NCBI GenBank assembly: GCA_017860335.1
Contig: JAFNAU010000221.1
Location: forward strand, 1-6,168
DNA length: 6,168 nt
DNA from: Bacteroidota bacterium
GTDB taxonomy: Bacteria; Bacteroidota; Bacteroidia; Bacteroidales; Paludibacteraceae
Reading direction: 5' to 3'
Positions 1-6,168 of the stretch are shown in pieces. A program made the position numbers and the translations under genes. The stretch's first letter is position 1. The number at the start of each line of letters is the position of its first letter. The notes under the pieces are model-generated. The model saw nothing but the letters and a program-made list of their open reading frames with translations, made no database searches and was not told the DNA's origin.

Positions 1-1194
1 GTGTCATGAGCTCTTACAACGATTATGATGGCGAACCTGTTTCGGGCAGTTATTATTTCCTTACACAAATTCTCCGGAATGAATGGGGATTTAAAGGGTA
101 CGTGGTGTCGGATAGCGAAGCCGTGGAATTCTTAAATACCAAGCACAAAGTAGCTCCAACAATGGAAGATGCAGTTGCTTCGGTGATCAATGCAGGATTG
201 AATATCCGAACCAATTTTTCAGGTCCACATAATTTTATTTTGCCTTTACGGCAAGCAATTTCCGATGGCAAGGTTTCTTTAAAAACCATTGATTGTCGGG
301 TGCTCGATGTGCTGAAGGTGAAATTTAAAGAAAAACTTTTCGATAACCCGTATAAAGGGAATGTGGAGCTGTTGGAAAAGACAGTGCATACACAAGCTAA
401 TCAGGCAGTTTCGATGAAAGCAGCTTTGGAATCGATGGTATTGCTTAAGAACGATAAGAATATACGGACCGGCTAATGCACCCATCAAAACGGTATATCA
501 GGGTATTAAATCCTTTTTACCGGAAGCAGAGATTCTTTATGCTAAAGGATGTGATATTATTGACCGTCATTTTCCCGAAAGTGAATTGTACGATGTTCCG
601 TTAGATTCTGCTGAGCAGAAAATGATCAGTGAGGCTGTGGAACAAGCCCGAAAATCGGAAGTGGCCTTCTCATTGATGGTCGTGCCGTTACGATAAATTG
701 GGCAAAAAAGTATATTCCAGCTATTCTGTATAGTGGTTTCCCCGGTGAATTTATGGGGGGACAAATACCTTTTGCGTTCCCGTTTAAACCGGGTTCCGAC
801 ACGAAAGGAAATGTACGCGTCGATGGCGCTCTTTTCCCTTTTGGATTTGGGTTGAGTTATTCTGCTTTCGAATATAAAAATCTGAAGATTAAATATCCCT
901 TTATCGGACCATTAGCCAACAATCAGCTGAGCTGTACCATTAAAAATACCGGTAAATTTCCGGGTGATGAAGTGGTGCAACTTTATATCAGAGATAATTA
1001 TAGCTCGGTAACAACTTATGTGAAAAATTTGCGTGGTTTCGAACGCATACATTTGTTGCCGGGCGAAGAAAAAGAGGGAACTTGGTCTGTGGAACAAGGA
1101 TAATCATTTTGTGGTTGAACCAGGCACATTTACGATAATGCTGGGTAGTTCTTCGGAAGATATCCGGTTAACTGATTCCTTCGAAGTAAAGTAA
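1..1194 (+). pseudogene. GH3 family beta-glycosidase, 3' part, disrupted by several internal deletions
   Basis: This is the remnant of a secreted or periplasmic glycoside hydrolase family 3 enzyme (beta-glucosidase or beta-xylosidase type), which would have released terminal sugars from oligosaccharides. The reading enters from outside the window in frame 3. The first block (to ~460) carries the end of the catalytic barrel: SSYNDYDG, then GFKGYVVSDSEAVEF, whose Asp at 111-113 is the expected nucleophile, and later ESMVLLKND. Frame 3 then stops at 474-476. Similarity resumes in frame 1 (~460-~668) with YGPANAPIKT, YAKGCDI and ARKSEVA, and returns to frame 3 (~668-~1075) with LIDGRAVTINW, GQIPFAFPFKPG, FPFGFGLSYSAFEY and the fibronectin-III-like DEVVQLYIRD and LRGFERIHLLPGEE. 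It ends in frame 1 with ELGLWNKDNHF, VEPGTF and SSSEDIRL, stopping at 1192-1194. Family blocks are missing at each switch and, in frame, near 750. The missing parts include the start of the second domain and its acid/base segment. The assignment to GH3 and inactivity is firm; substrate is unknown. Confidence 0.93.
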
Positions 1195-1229
1195 CAACCG
1201 GACATTTTCTGATTGAGCCTTGAAGTGGC

Positions 1230-1258
1230 TGAATGCTGAAACTGTTTAGCATCATTTT
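1230..1258 (+). terminator. Weak hairpin with T-run after the GH3 remnant
   Basis: Arms ATGCT (1233-1237) and AGCAT (1248-1252) pair, with AAA/TTT inside (one bulged G) and TG/CA outside (one bulged A). A TTTT run follows at 1255-1258. It lies about 35 bases after the ancestral GH3 stop codon, so it may be the terminator of that gene. The stem is short, AT-rich and bulged, so this is only a candidate. Confidence 0.3.
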
Positions 1259-1273
1259 GTTCAAATATTTACT

Positions 1274-1298
1274 CGGTTAAGACGCCCTGTCTTAACTG
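1274..1298. repeat. Perfect 8-bp inverted repeat (stem-loop) in the intergenic region
   Basis: GTTAAGAC (1276-1283) is followed five bases later by its exact reverse complement GTCTTAAC (1289-1296). Counting G-U pairs as RNA, the stem extends to 11 pairs (1274-1284 with 1288-1298) around a CCC loop. No T-tract follows on the + strand, so a simple intrinsic terminator is unlikely. It could be a protein-binding site, an RNA stem or a relic of a mobile-element end; the sequence does not decide between these. Confidence 0.75.
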
Positions 1299-1400
1299 TC
1301 ACGTATACGCTGTGGAATAAAAGTGAGCACCATACGTCCCCAACTGTGAACTCAGTTCTGTGTTAACACTTCTAAAAATCTTGAACTAATCACCTACTAT

Positions 1401-1465
1401 GGAGGATAAGTATGAAATACAAACCGGAGCAGACGAAAAAAATGATAAAAATGATTGAGGATTAA
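1401..1465 (+). other. Mini-ORF of 17 codons behind a strong GGAGG ribosome-binding site
   Basis: GGAGG (1401-1405) lies six bases upstream of an ATG at 1412, an ideal Shine-Dalgarno layout that is unusual in Bacteroidota. The frame reads only 17 codons, a lysine-rich and methionine-rich peptide starting MKYKPEQTKK, and stops at 1463-1465. Its last codons form the left arm of the terminator described next. The peptide matches nothing I recognise. The layout of good start signal, tiny body and terminator would fit a gene that has lost its middle, as seen in the neighbouring GH3, but a chance ORF is also possible. An overlapping ATG at 1399 in another frame opens 19 codons and is less likely, because the GGAGG would then lie inside it. 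Confidence 0.25.
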
Positions 1466-1507
1466 TAAGATTAATGAATTAAATAATCTCTTTTTAATCC
1501 TCTTTTT
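1457..1507 (+). terminator. Intrinsic terminator with nested stem
   Basis: GAGGATTAA (1457-1465) pairs perfectly over 9 bp with TTAATCCTC (1494-1502) and is followed at once by TTTTT (1503-1507). A second perfect stem lies inside it: AGATTA (1468-1473) with TAATCT (1484-1489), enclosing a 10-base loop. The T-tract is on the right side only, so the signal works on the + strand. It should separate transcription of the upstream remnants from the lipoprotein remnant and SusC/SusD genes downstream. Confidence 0.75.
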
Positions 1508-1520
1508 AATTCTATAACAA

Positions 1521-1528
1521 TTACTTTG
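1521..1528 (+). promoter_or_regulatory. Candidate -7 box of a Bacteroides-type promoter
   Basis: TTACTTTG differs at one position from the Bacteroides -7 consensus TAnnTTTG. It lies 13 bases after the terminator T-tract and is the only TTTG on the + strand between the terminator and the SusC start, so it is the best available candidate for transcription of the lipoprotein remnant and the SusC/SusD pair. No clear -33 TTTG box is found about 20 bases upstream, which is simply T-rich. If it is used for SusC, the mRNA would have a leader of about 200 bases. Confidence 0.25.
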
Positions 1529-1546
1529 CTTAGAAATCTTAGAAAT
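1529..1546 (+). repeat. Perfect 9-bp tandem duplication CTTAGAAAT x2
   Basis: CTTAGAAAT occurs at 1529-1537 and again, directly abutting, at 1538-1546. The second copy supplies the AT of the lipoprotein remnant's start codon at 1545-1547. It resembles a replication-slippage duplication in the untranslated leader. It would change the spacing between the candidate -7 box and the start codon. No function can be assigned. Confidence 0.8.
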
Positions 1547-1698
1547 GAGAAAATTTTTATTTTATTCTCTTAGTGCTCGCAAGTTGTACTGAAAAAGTAA
1601 TAGAGGAAGAACCTAATTGTGGACGATGGTCCCCAAAATTGATTATTAGAAGGAATTCGATGCCTCGAAAGACAATAGACAATAATAACCTTAAATAA
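1545..1698 (+). pseudogene. Small lipoprotein gene start, frameshifted
   Basis: The ATG at 1545 begins MRKFLF, a typical lipoprotein signal n-region, but this frame stops at 1590-1592 after 15 codons. Frame 1 over the same bases continues as ILLVLASC followed by TEKVIEEE, a clear type II signal peptidase lipobox (LASC, Cys codon 1585-1587) with acidic residues after it. Dropping one T from the TTTT run at 1560-1563 joins the two into one frame of 50 codons ending at 1696-1698, with Cys at residue 14. The last ~25 residues (from about GRWSPK) are basic and unlike a lipoprotein body, so a second frameshift or deletion may lie there; frame 3 contains KIDY and, past a stop, KEFDASKDN. The family cannot be told. 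It could also be an intact tiny lipoprotein if the extra T is a sequencing error. Confidence 0.55.
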
Positions 1699-1734
1699 TG
1701 TCTTACCATATACTAAATATTAATTAAAATTTTT

Positions 1735-4700
1735 ATGAAAAAAAGAAAACTAAATGAATTGCCTGTAAGAGGACGATGGAAACGTGTCCTCTCAATTGGT
1801 TTATGCAGCTGTATTTCAATTAGCATATTTGCTAATGGTTTAAAATCACAAGTTAATCTTTCTCAAAACAATGCAACGCTCATTAAGCAAGTCCAAAAGC
1901 AAGAAGGCTTCAAAGTTAAAGGAAAAGTTATTGACAAGGACGGCCCTCTCGTTGGTGTTTACGTTATGGTTAAAGGTAGTATGATTGGAAACATTACCGA
2001 TAGAGACGGTAATTATGAAATTATGGCGCCATATTCTAAAGCCAGTTTGGTGTTTTCTTATGTTGGTTATCAACCTCAAGAAATAAAATTGGATGAAAAA
2101 TCAGTTGTAGATGTAACTATGGTTGAAGATTCAAAAGCTTTGGAAGAAGTTGTAGTCGTTGGATATGCAACACAAAAGAAAGCTACAGTTACAGGTTCTG
2201 TTTCAACAATTACCACAAAAGATTTGAAGCAAAGTCCTACGGCAAATTTGAACAATGCATTGGCCGGTCGTCTTCCCGGTTTAATGGCAAATCAGTTCAG
2301 TGGTGGTGAACCCGGAGTGGATGCCGCTACTATAAATATACGTGGGATTTCTACATACGGAGATCAATCTCCTATCGTTATTGTCGATGGTGTTGAAAGA
2401 AATATGAGTTATTTGGCTCCGGAAGAAATTGAAACATTTACTATCTTGAAAGATGCTTCCGCTACGGCACTTTACGGTATTCGTGGTGCAAACGGTGTAA
2501 TTGTCGTTAATACCAAACGAGGAAAAGCTTCAGAGAAACCAAGTGTTAGCTTTAAGGCTTCACGCATTAATTCAGGAGCAAGTACAACCTCTTCGGATCT
2601 TTTCTCTCAAGAAGTTATTGAAAACTTTAAAAAAGCAAAAGGAGATAATTCAGATGGATTAGGTTATAATTGGGATTATTTTGATTATGCTTTTAAACCA
2701 GGTATACAGCAAGATTACAGTTTGTCTATACGAGGTGGTTCTGAACGTGCAAGATATTATGTAATGGCAAATAGCTATCAACAGGATGGTAACTATAAAC
2801 ATACAAATTTGTCGCAATACAATACACAGGCTGTATTTAAACGTTATAATTTCCGTACCAATATAGATGTGGATATTACAAAAAATTTTTATGTTAAGGT
2901 CGATTTGGGTGCTCGCATTACAGATAGGAATGCTCCTGGAACAACAGCGAGTCGTGTAGTTGCTATCTGTAATACACAACCTCCATATTTACCAATAACC
3001 TTATCTGATAATGGAAATTCTGCAAACCAAACATATTCATTAAACAATCCGAAAGGAATGTTGTATGGCGATGAGCAACACAGATTCAATCTTTTAGGCG
3101 AATTATCGCGTACAGGATATTTAGATGAAAAGAACACATATTTGAACGGATCTTTCGCTATGGGGCACAAGTTGGACTTTATAACAAAGGGGTTAAAAAT
3201 AGAAGGTACTTTTTCATATGATGCACAAGAAGGACGCTGGATTCAACGTTCGTTATCTACAAGAGGATCTGGTTATGCAAATTATGGCAGATATGCAACA
3301 TTTCAACCATCAGAGAGCGTCTATGGTTCACATTATTTGCATTCTACAGAAGACTATACAGGAGCATATGTTTTAGGAAATCCATGGTATAGCACAGACG
3401 AAACAATAGGGAACAGTCTTAGTCATAATGCTGCTCAAAGTAAGGCGTATTATCAACTTAAATTAGATTATGCACGTACTTTTGACAAACATGATGTTAC
3501 AGCTTTGTTCTTGTTCAATCGTTCTGATAGAACTTATGATAATGCGGTAAATTATCGATATCAAGGATTATGTGGTCGTTTAACTTATTCGTACGACAAT
3601 AAATATTTGGCAGAATTTGATGCCGGTTATAACGGTTCAGAGAATTTTGCTCCCGGAAAACGCTATGGGTTTTTCCCTGCCGGATCTATTGGATGGGTTA
3701 TTTCACGTGAAAGTTTCATGGAAGGTACAAAGAATTGGTTGAACAGTTTAAAAATAAGATCTTCGTTGGGTTTGGTCGGAAGTGATATGTTAGGAGGAAG
3801 TGACCGTTTTGCTTATCTTCAGTATTATGTAGGTGGTTCCGGTTATAGTTTTGGAGACAATTATTTCGGTTCCGGCTATTCAGGTATACAAGAAGGTAGT
3901 CTTGCAAATCCAAATCTTACATGGGAAAAATCCCGCAAATTTAACATCGGTTTGGATGCATCTCTTCTTCATAATAAGTTGACTGTTTCTGTAGATTTCT
4001 TCAAAGAACACAGATATGATATTATTACTAATTTAAGTGGAAGCAACAAATTGGGATATCCAGATGTTGTAGGTAAAGGTGCTGCGTACATTAATTCAGG
4101 TATTGTGAACAATCATGGTATTGATCTTGAACTTGGATGGAATGGTCGTATCGGTAAAAATTTCAGTTATTATATCAAACCGAATTTAACATACGCACGT
4201 AATAAGATAATTTTCATGAACGAAATCGATTATGGAATTGAATCACGCCAAAATACAGGAAAACGAGTTGGCGAACATTTTGTGTATATATTTGACCACT
4301 TCGTATATGATCAGGCAGAAGCAGATAAATTAAATAAAATGAATGATGGAAACGGATTTCAACCATGGGGAACTGTCAAACCTGGAGATTGCGTTTATAA
4401 AGATATGAATGGTGATGGGAAAATTGATAATTATGGAGATCGTGTAGCATCTGGCTATCCACGTACACCCGAAATTCAATATGGTATTCCATTTGGGGCT
4501 CAATATAAAGGCATTGATTTAAGTATTTTATTACAAGGATCAATGCATTCAAGTGTAATGTTAAGTGATGCTGCCGTATGGGATTTCCCTTCTTATGAAC
4601 AGGATCAGTATGGAAAAGTTAAAGCAATGCATTTGAATCATTGGACGGAAGAAACAAAAGAAACAGCGACTTATCCACGATTGACGTATGGCTCTTATGA

Positions 4701-4965
4701 GAACAATAAAAACAGCAATAGCAGTTTGTTTCTATACAATGCAGATTACCTCCGTGTGAAAACCATAGAAGTCGGATATGATATGCCAAAGAATCTAATA
4801 AAATTTGCCGGTTTTCAAAAAGTAAGATTCTATGCACAAGGATTAAATTTGATAACATTCGACAATTTGGATGAGGTAGATGTAGATCCGGAAACAAAAG
4901 AAGGATCTGGAGATTGGTATCCAATACAAAAAGTATTTAATTTCGGAGTAGAAATCAATTTTTAA
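1735..4965 (+). CDS. SusC/RagA-family TonB-linked outer-membrane transporter
   Basis: A complete 1076-residue outer-membrane beta-barrel that imports oligomers, usually glycans, into the periplasm with energy from TonB-ExbBD. Residues 1-~36 are a signal peptide with a long basic n-region (several K/R in the first 17) and hydrophobic core VLSIGLCSCISISIF. Residues ~60-130 are the carboxypeptidase-regulatory-like domain (VKGKVIDKDGPLVGV, DRDGNYEI). A TonB box follows (LEEVVVVGYATQKK, ~136-149), then the plug, with NIRGISTYGDQSPIVIVDGV at ~201-220 and LKDASATALYGIRGANGVIV at ~238-257. The remainder is the barrel, with the usual DMNGDGKIDNYGD loop at 890-902 and a C-terminal strand ending in Phe (FGVEINF). 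There is no N-terminal STN domain, so the anti-sigma-coupled form is unlikely. No Shine-Dalgarno is visible; the AT-rich leader is usual for Bacteroidota. Three TAA codons stand in tandem at 4963-4971. The SusD-like partner follows. Substrate is unknown. Confidence 0.97.
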   Translation: MKKRKLNELPVRGRWKRVLSIGLCSCISISIFANGLKSQVNLSQNNATLIKQVQKQEGFKVKGKVIDKDGPLVGVYVMVKGSMIGNITDRDGNYEIMAPYSKASLVFSYVGYQPQEIKLDEKSVVDVTMVEDSKALEEVVVVGYATQKKATVTGSVSTITTKDLKQSPTANLNNALAGRLPGLMANQFSGGEPGVDAATINIRGISTYGDQSPIVIVDGVERNMSYLAPEEIETFTILKDASATALYGIRGANGVIVVNTKRGKASEKPSVSFKASRINSGASTTSSDLFSQEVIENFKKAKGDNSDGLGYNWDYFDYAFKPGIQQDYSLSIRGGSERARYYVMANSYQQDGNYKHTNLSQYNTQAVFKRYNFRTNIDVDITKNFYVKVDLGARITDRNAPGTTASRVVAICNTQPPYLPITLSDNGNSANQTYSLNNPKGMLYGDEQHRFNLLGELSRTGYLDEKNTYLNGSFAMGHKLDFITKGLKIEGTFSYDAQEGRWIQRSLSTRGSGYANYGRYATFQPSESVYGSHYLHSTEDYTGAYVLGNPWYSTDETIGNSLSHNAAQSKAYYQLKLDYARTFDKHDVTALFLFNRSDRTYDNAVNYRYQGLCGRLTYSYDNKYLAEFDAGYNGSENFAPGKRYGFFPAGSIGWVISRESFMEGTKNWLNSLKIRSSLGLVGSDMLGGSDRFAYLQYYVGGSGYSFGDNYFGSGYSGIQEGSLANPNLTWEKSRKFNIGLDASLLHNKLTVSVDFFKEHRYDIITNLSGSNKLGYPDVVGKGAAYINSGIVNNHGIDLELGWNGRIGKNFSYYIKPNLTYARNKIIFMNEIDYGIESRQNTGKRVGEHFVYIFDHFVYDQAEADKLNKMNDGNGFQPWGTVKPGDCVYKDMNGDGKIDNYGDRVASGYPRTPEIQYGIPFGAQYKGIDLSILLQGSMHSSVMLSDAAVWDFPSYEQDQYGKVKAMHLNHWTEETKETATYPRLTYGSYENNKNSNSSLFLYNADYLRVKTIEVGYDMPKNLIKFAGFQKVRFYAQGLNLITFDNLDEVDVDPETKEGSGDWYPIQKVFNFGVEINF

Positions 4966-4988
4966 TAATAATTTTAAACAGACATAAT

Positions 4989-6168
4989 ATGAAATTCTTA
5001 AAATATATAAGTTTTGGCTTTTCCTTATTACTGCTAAGTTCTTGTAGTGAAGATTATTTGAACAAAATGCCTGACGATAAAGTTACTGAAAGCGAAGTGT
5101 TTACAAGATACGAGAAAGTTAATAACCTTGTTACGGATTTGTATGCAAGCGCAAAATCTGACAATAGACCACTTATCTTTCTCAAGGATTTTGGGCTCGC
5201 ATCAATTACAGATGAATGTACTGCTTCAAATCATGAGAAAGCTATTCCGCATCAATTTCATATAGGAAATTACGGTCCTTCTCAGGGAATGCCTTCAAAT
5301 AGCGATACCGGTGAATATTGGTGGAGTATATATTCAAATATTAGAAAAGCCAATGTTATTCTTGAAGGAGTGAAAAAATACAATACTCCGGATAATCCAC
5401 TGGAAGGTAGAGAAGGTGATTTGAGGCGTCGTATAGGAGAGACATTTTTTCTTAGAGGTTATTTGCATTATCTGTTGTTGAGAGCTTATGGAGAAGTTCC
5501 TTTCTTAGATCATGTTGTTGGAACAGGAGACGATATGGCTTTTCAAAAGGAATCTTTTCATGCCGTGGTTGAAAAAATATGTGCTGATGCAGATTCTGCG
5601 TATAACCGTGTAGATGCGTCATACAGCGGAGAAGATTTTGGTCGCGTAGATAAAGGTGCATGTCTTGGATTAAAAGCTATGGTAAGATGGATGGATGCTA
5701 CTCCAATGTGGAACGGAGGAACTATACCTAATGATACCAGGGTTTTTAAAAGTGAATATACTACATACAATCAAAATCGTTGGCAATTGGCTAAAGATGC
5801 TGCTAAAGCAGTTATGGATGCAAAAAATGCGAGTGGAGAAACAAGATATTCTTTATATGCTCCATCTTCAATGGGTGTAGATGATTATAAAGACGTAGAT
5901 GGAAAGCAAACTACTAATAATCAGAAAGTACAGGAACGTTTGTGGCAGATGTTTTATCAAATGGATGCTATTCAGCAGGAATGGGTTTGGTTTGTTACAC
6001 GTGATAAAGATACCGGATGGAGTGGCGATGTTCTTCCTCCTTCACAAAACGGACATGCTCGTCAGCGCCCTTTGCAAAACCAGGTTGATGAATATGAGTA
6101 TATAAGTTCTAATGGTTATGGTTATCCTATTTATGATGACAGAGCAAAATCAGATGGTTATGATGATG
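4989..6168 (+). CDS. SusD/RagB-family surface glycan-binding lipoprotein (partial, 3' end outside window)
   Basis: The partner of the SusC-like transporter, forming the ligand-binding lid over the barrel on the cell surface. The first 393 codons are present, open to the window end; SusD proteins usually have about 500-650 residues, so the C-terminal part is missing. Residues 1-18 are a lipoprotein signal peptide with lipobox LLSSC (Cys19). The following SEDY fits the serine/acidic export signal that sends Bacteroidota lipoproteins to the outer face. SusD hallmarks are NKMPDDKVTESEVF (25-38), EYWWSIYSNIRKANVIL (109-125) and the TPR-type helix GETFFLRGYLHYLLLRAYGEVPFLD (150-174). Later aromatic-rich stretches (YQMDAIQQEWVWF, 323-335) may contribute to ligand binding, as such residues do in the family. 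The start is fixed by the signal peptide; it lies 23 bases after the first SusC stop with no terminator between, so the two form an operon. No frameshift is seen in the visible part. Confidence 0.96.
   Translation, partial: MKFLKYISFGFSLLLLSSCSEDYLNKMPDDKVTESEVFTRYEKVNNLVTDLYASAKSDNRPLIFLKDFGLASITDECTASNHEKAIPHQFHIGNYGPSQGMPSNSDTGEYWWSIYSNIRKANVILEGVKKYNTPDNPLEGREGDLRRRIGETFFLRGYLHYLLLRAYGEVPFLDHVVGTGDDMAFQKESFHAVVEKICADADSAYNRVDASYSGEDFGRVDKGACLGLKAMVRWMDATPMWNGGTIPNDTRVFKSEYTTYNQNRWQLAKDAAKAVMDAKNASGETRYSLYAPSSMGVDDYKDVDGKQTTNNQKVQERLWQMFYQMDAIQQEWVWFVTRDKDTGWSGDVLPPSQNGHARQRPLQNQVDEYEYISSNGYGYPIYDDRAKSDGYDD

Larger units (their letters stand above)
1195..1734. other. Intergenic region with gene remnants and inverted repeats
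   Basis: This 540-base stretch lies between the dead GH3 gene and the SusC-like gene and has no intact gene on either strand. Its first part (1195-1400) is not recognisably coding and is rich in short inverted repeats: imperfect hairpin 1230-1258, strong hairpin 1274-1298, palindrome CGTATACG at 1302-1309, AACTG/CAGTT arms at 1342-1357, and palindrome GTGTTAACAC at 1360-1369. Its second part holds a mini-ORF, an intrinsic terminator, a 9-bp tandem repeat and a broken lipoprotein gene start, all listed separately. Near its end is a tandem copy of GACAATA (1671-1684), followed by an AT-rich leader to the SusC start. The inverted-repeat-rich part could be the edge of a lost mobile element, but I recognise no specific element. 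Confidence 0.7.

Noticed and set aside
753..1103. Open frame of 116 codons starting at an ATG, apparently a small intact protein
   Set aside because: The protein is the second-domain end and fibronectin-III-like part of GH3. Its frame extends upstream through LIDGRAVTINW without a start, and the ATG arises at a deletion junction, so it belongs to the pseudogene.
1261..1360. Possible tRNA or other structured RNA gene based on the strong stem at 1274-1298
   Set aside because: No T-arm consensus, acceptor stem or CCA end could be found on either strand around it.
1195..1420. Terminal part of an insertion sequence
   Set aside because: The inverted repeats and strong ribosome-binding site suggest it, but there is no transposase coding, no matched terminal inverted repeats bounding a unit and no target-site duplication visible, so it is not annotated as a mobile element.
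2659..3170. Reverse-strand open frames inside the SusC-like gene (and similar ones at 1846-2079, 3716-3913 and 4619-4924)
   Set aside because: They lie fully within a well-conserved gene on the other strand, have no recognisable motifs or start signals, and are shadows of its codon pattern.
5452..6105. Reverse and alternate-frame open frames within the SusD-like gene
   Set aside because: The continuous frame from 4989 has a lipobox and SusD hallmarks throughout; the others are overlapping noise.
1..6168. CRISPR array, toxin-antitoxin or defence genes
   Set aside because: No regularly spaced repeats and no proteins of those kinds were seen on either strand.

Overview
The window looks like a piece of a polysaccharide-utilisation-type locus from a member of the Bacteroidota, most likely order Bacteroidales. 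The reasons are an adjacent SusC-like TonB-dependent outer-membrane transporter and SusD-like surface lipoprotein, start codons of both that lack a Shine-Dalgarno sequence, an acidic stretch directly after the SusD lipobox cysteine, and a glycoside hydrolase family 3 (GH3) remnant of a type common beside such pairs. Genus and glycan substrate cannot be told from the sequence. All recognisable genes are on the + strand.

Positions 1-1194 hold the 3' part of a GH3 beta-glycosidase gene that is clearly dead. It still reads as one protein if the frame is followed from frame 3 (1-~460) to frame 1 (~460-~668), back to frame 3 (~668-~1075) and again to frame 1 (~1075-1194). At each switch, and at one further in-frame point near 750, a block expected from the family is missing. 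The gene thus appears to have suffered four separate internal deletions, while the sequence between them stays well preserved.

Positions 1195-1734 carry no intact gene. They contain a cluster of inverted repeats (1230-1369), a 17-codon mini-ORF behind an unusually strong GGAGG, a convincing intrinsic terminator (1457-1507), the only near-match to a Bacteroides-type -7 box upstream of the transporter, a perfect 9-bp tandem duplication, and the 5' end of a small lipoprotein gene disrupted by what looks like one extra T in a homopolymer.

Positions 1735-6168 are in good condition: a complete 1076-residue SusC-like transporter, then after 23 bases a SusD-like lipoprotein that runs off the window end after 393 codons. 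These two would form one outer-membrane complex (SusD lid on a SusC barrel) that captures and imports an oligomer, probably a glycan, and were presumably co-transcribed. The contrast between an intact transporter pair and the decayed enzyme and lipoprotein beside it is the most notable thing here. I found no CRISPR array, RNA gene, intact transposase or candidate new defence or metabolic system.
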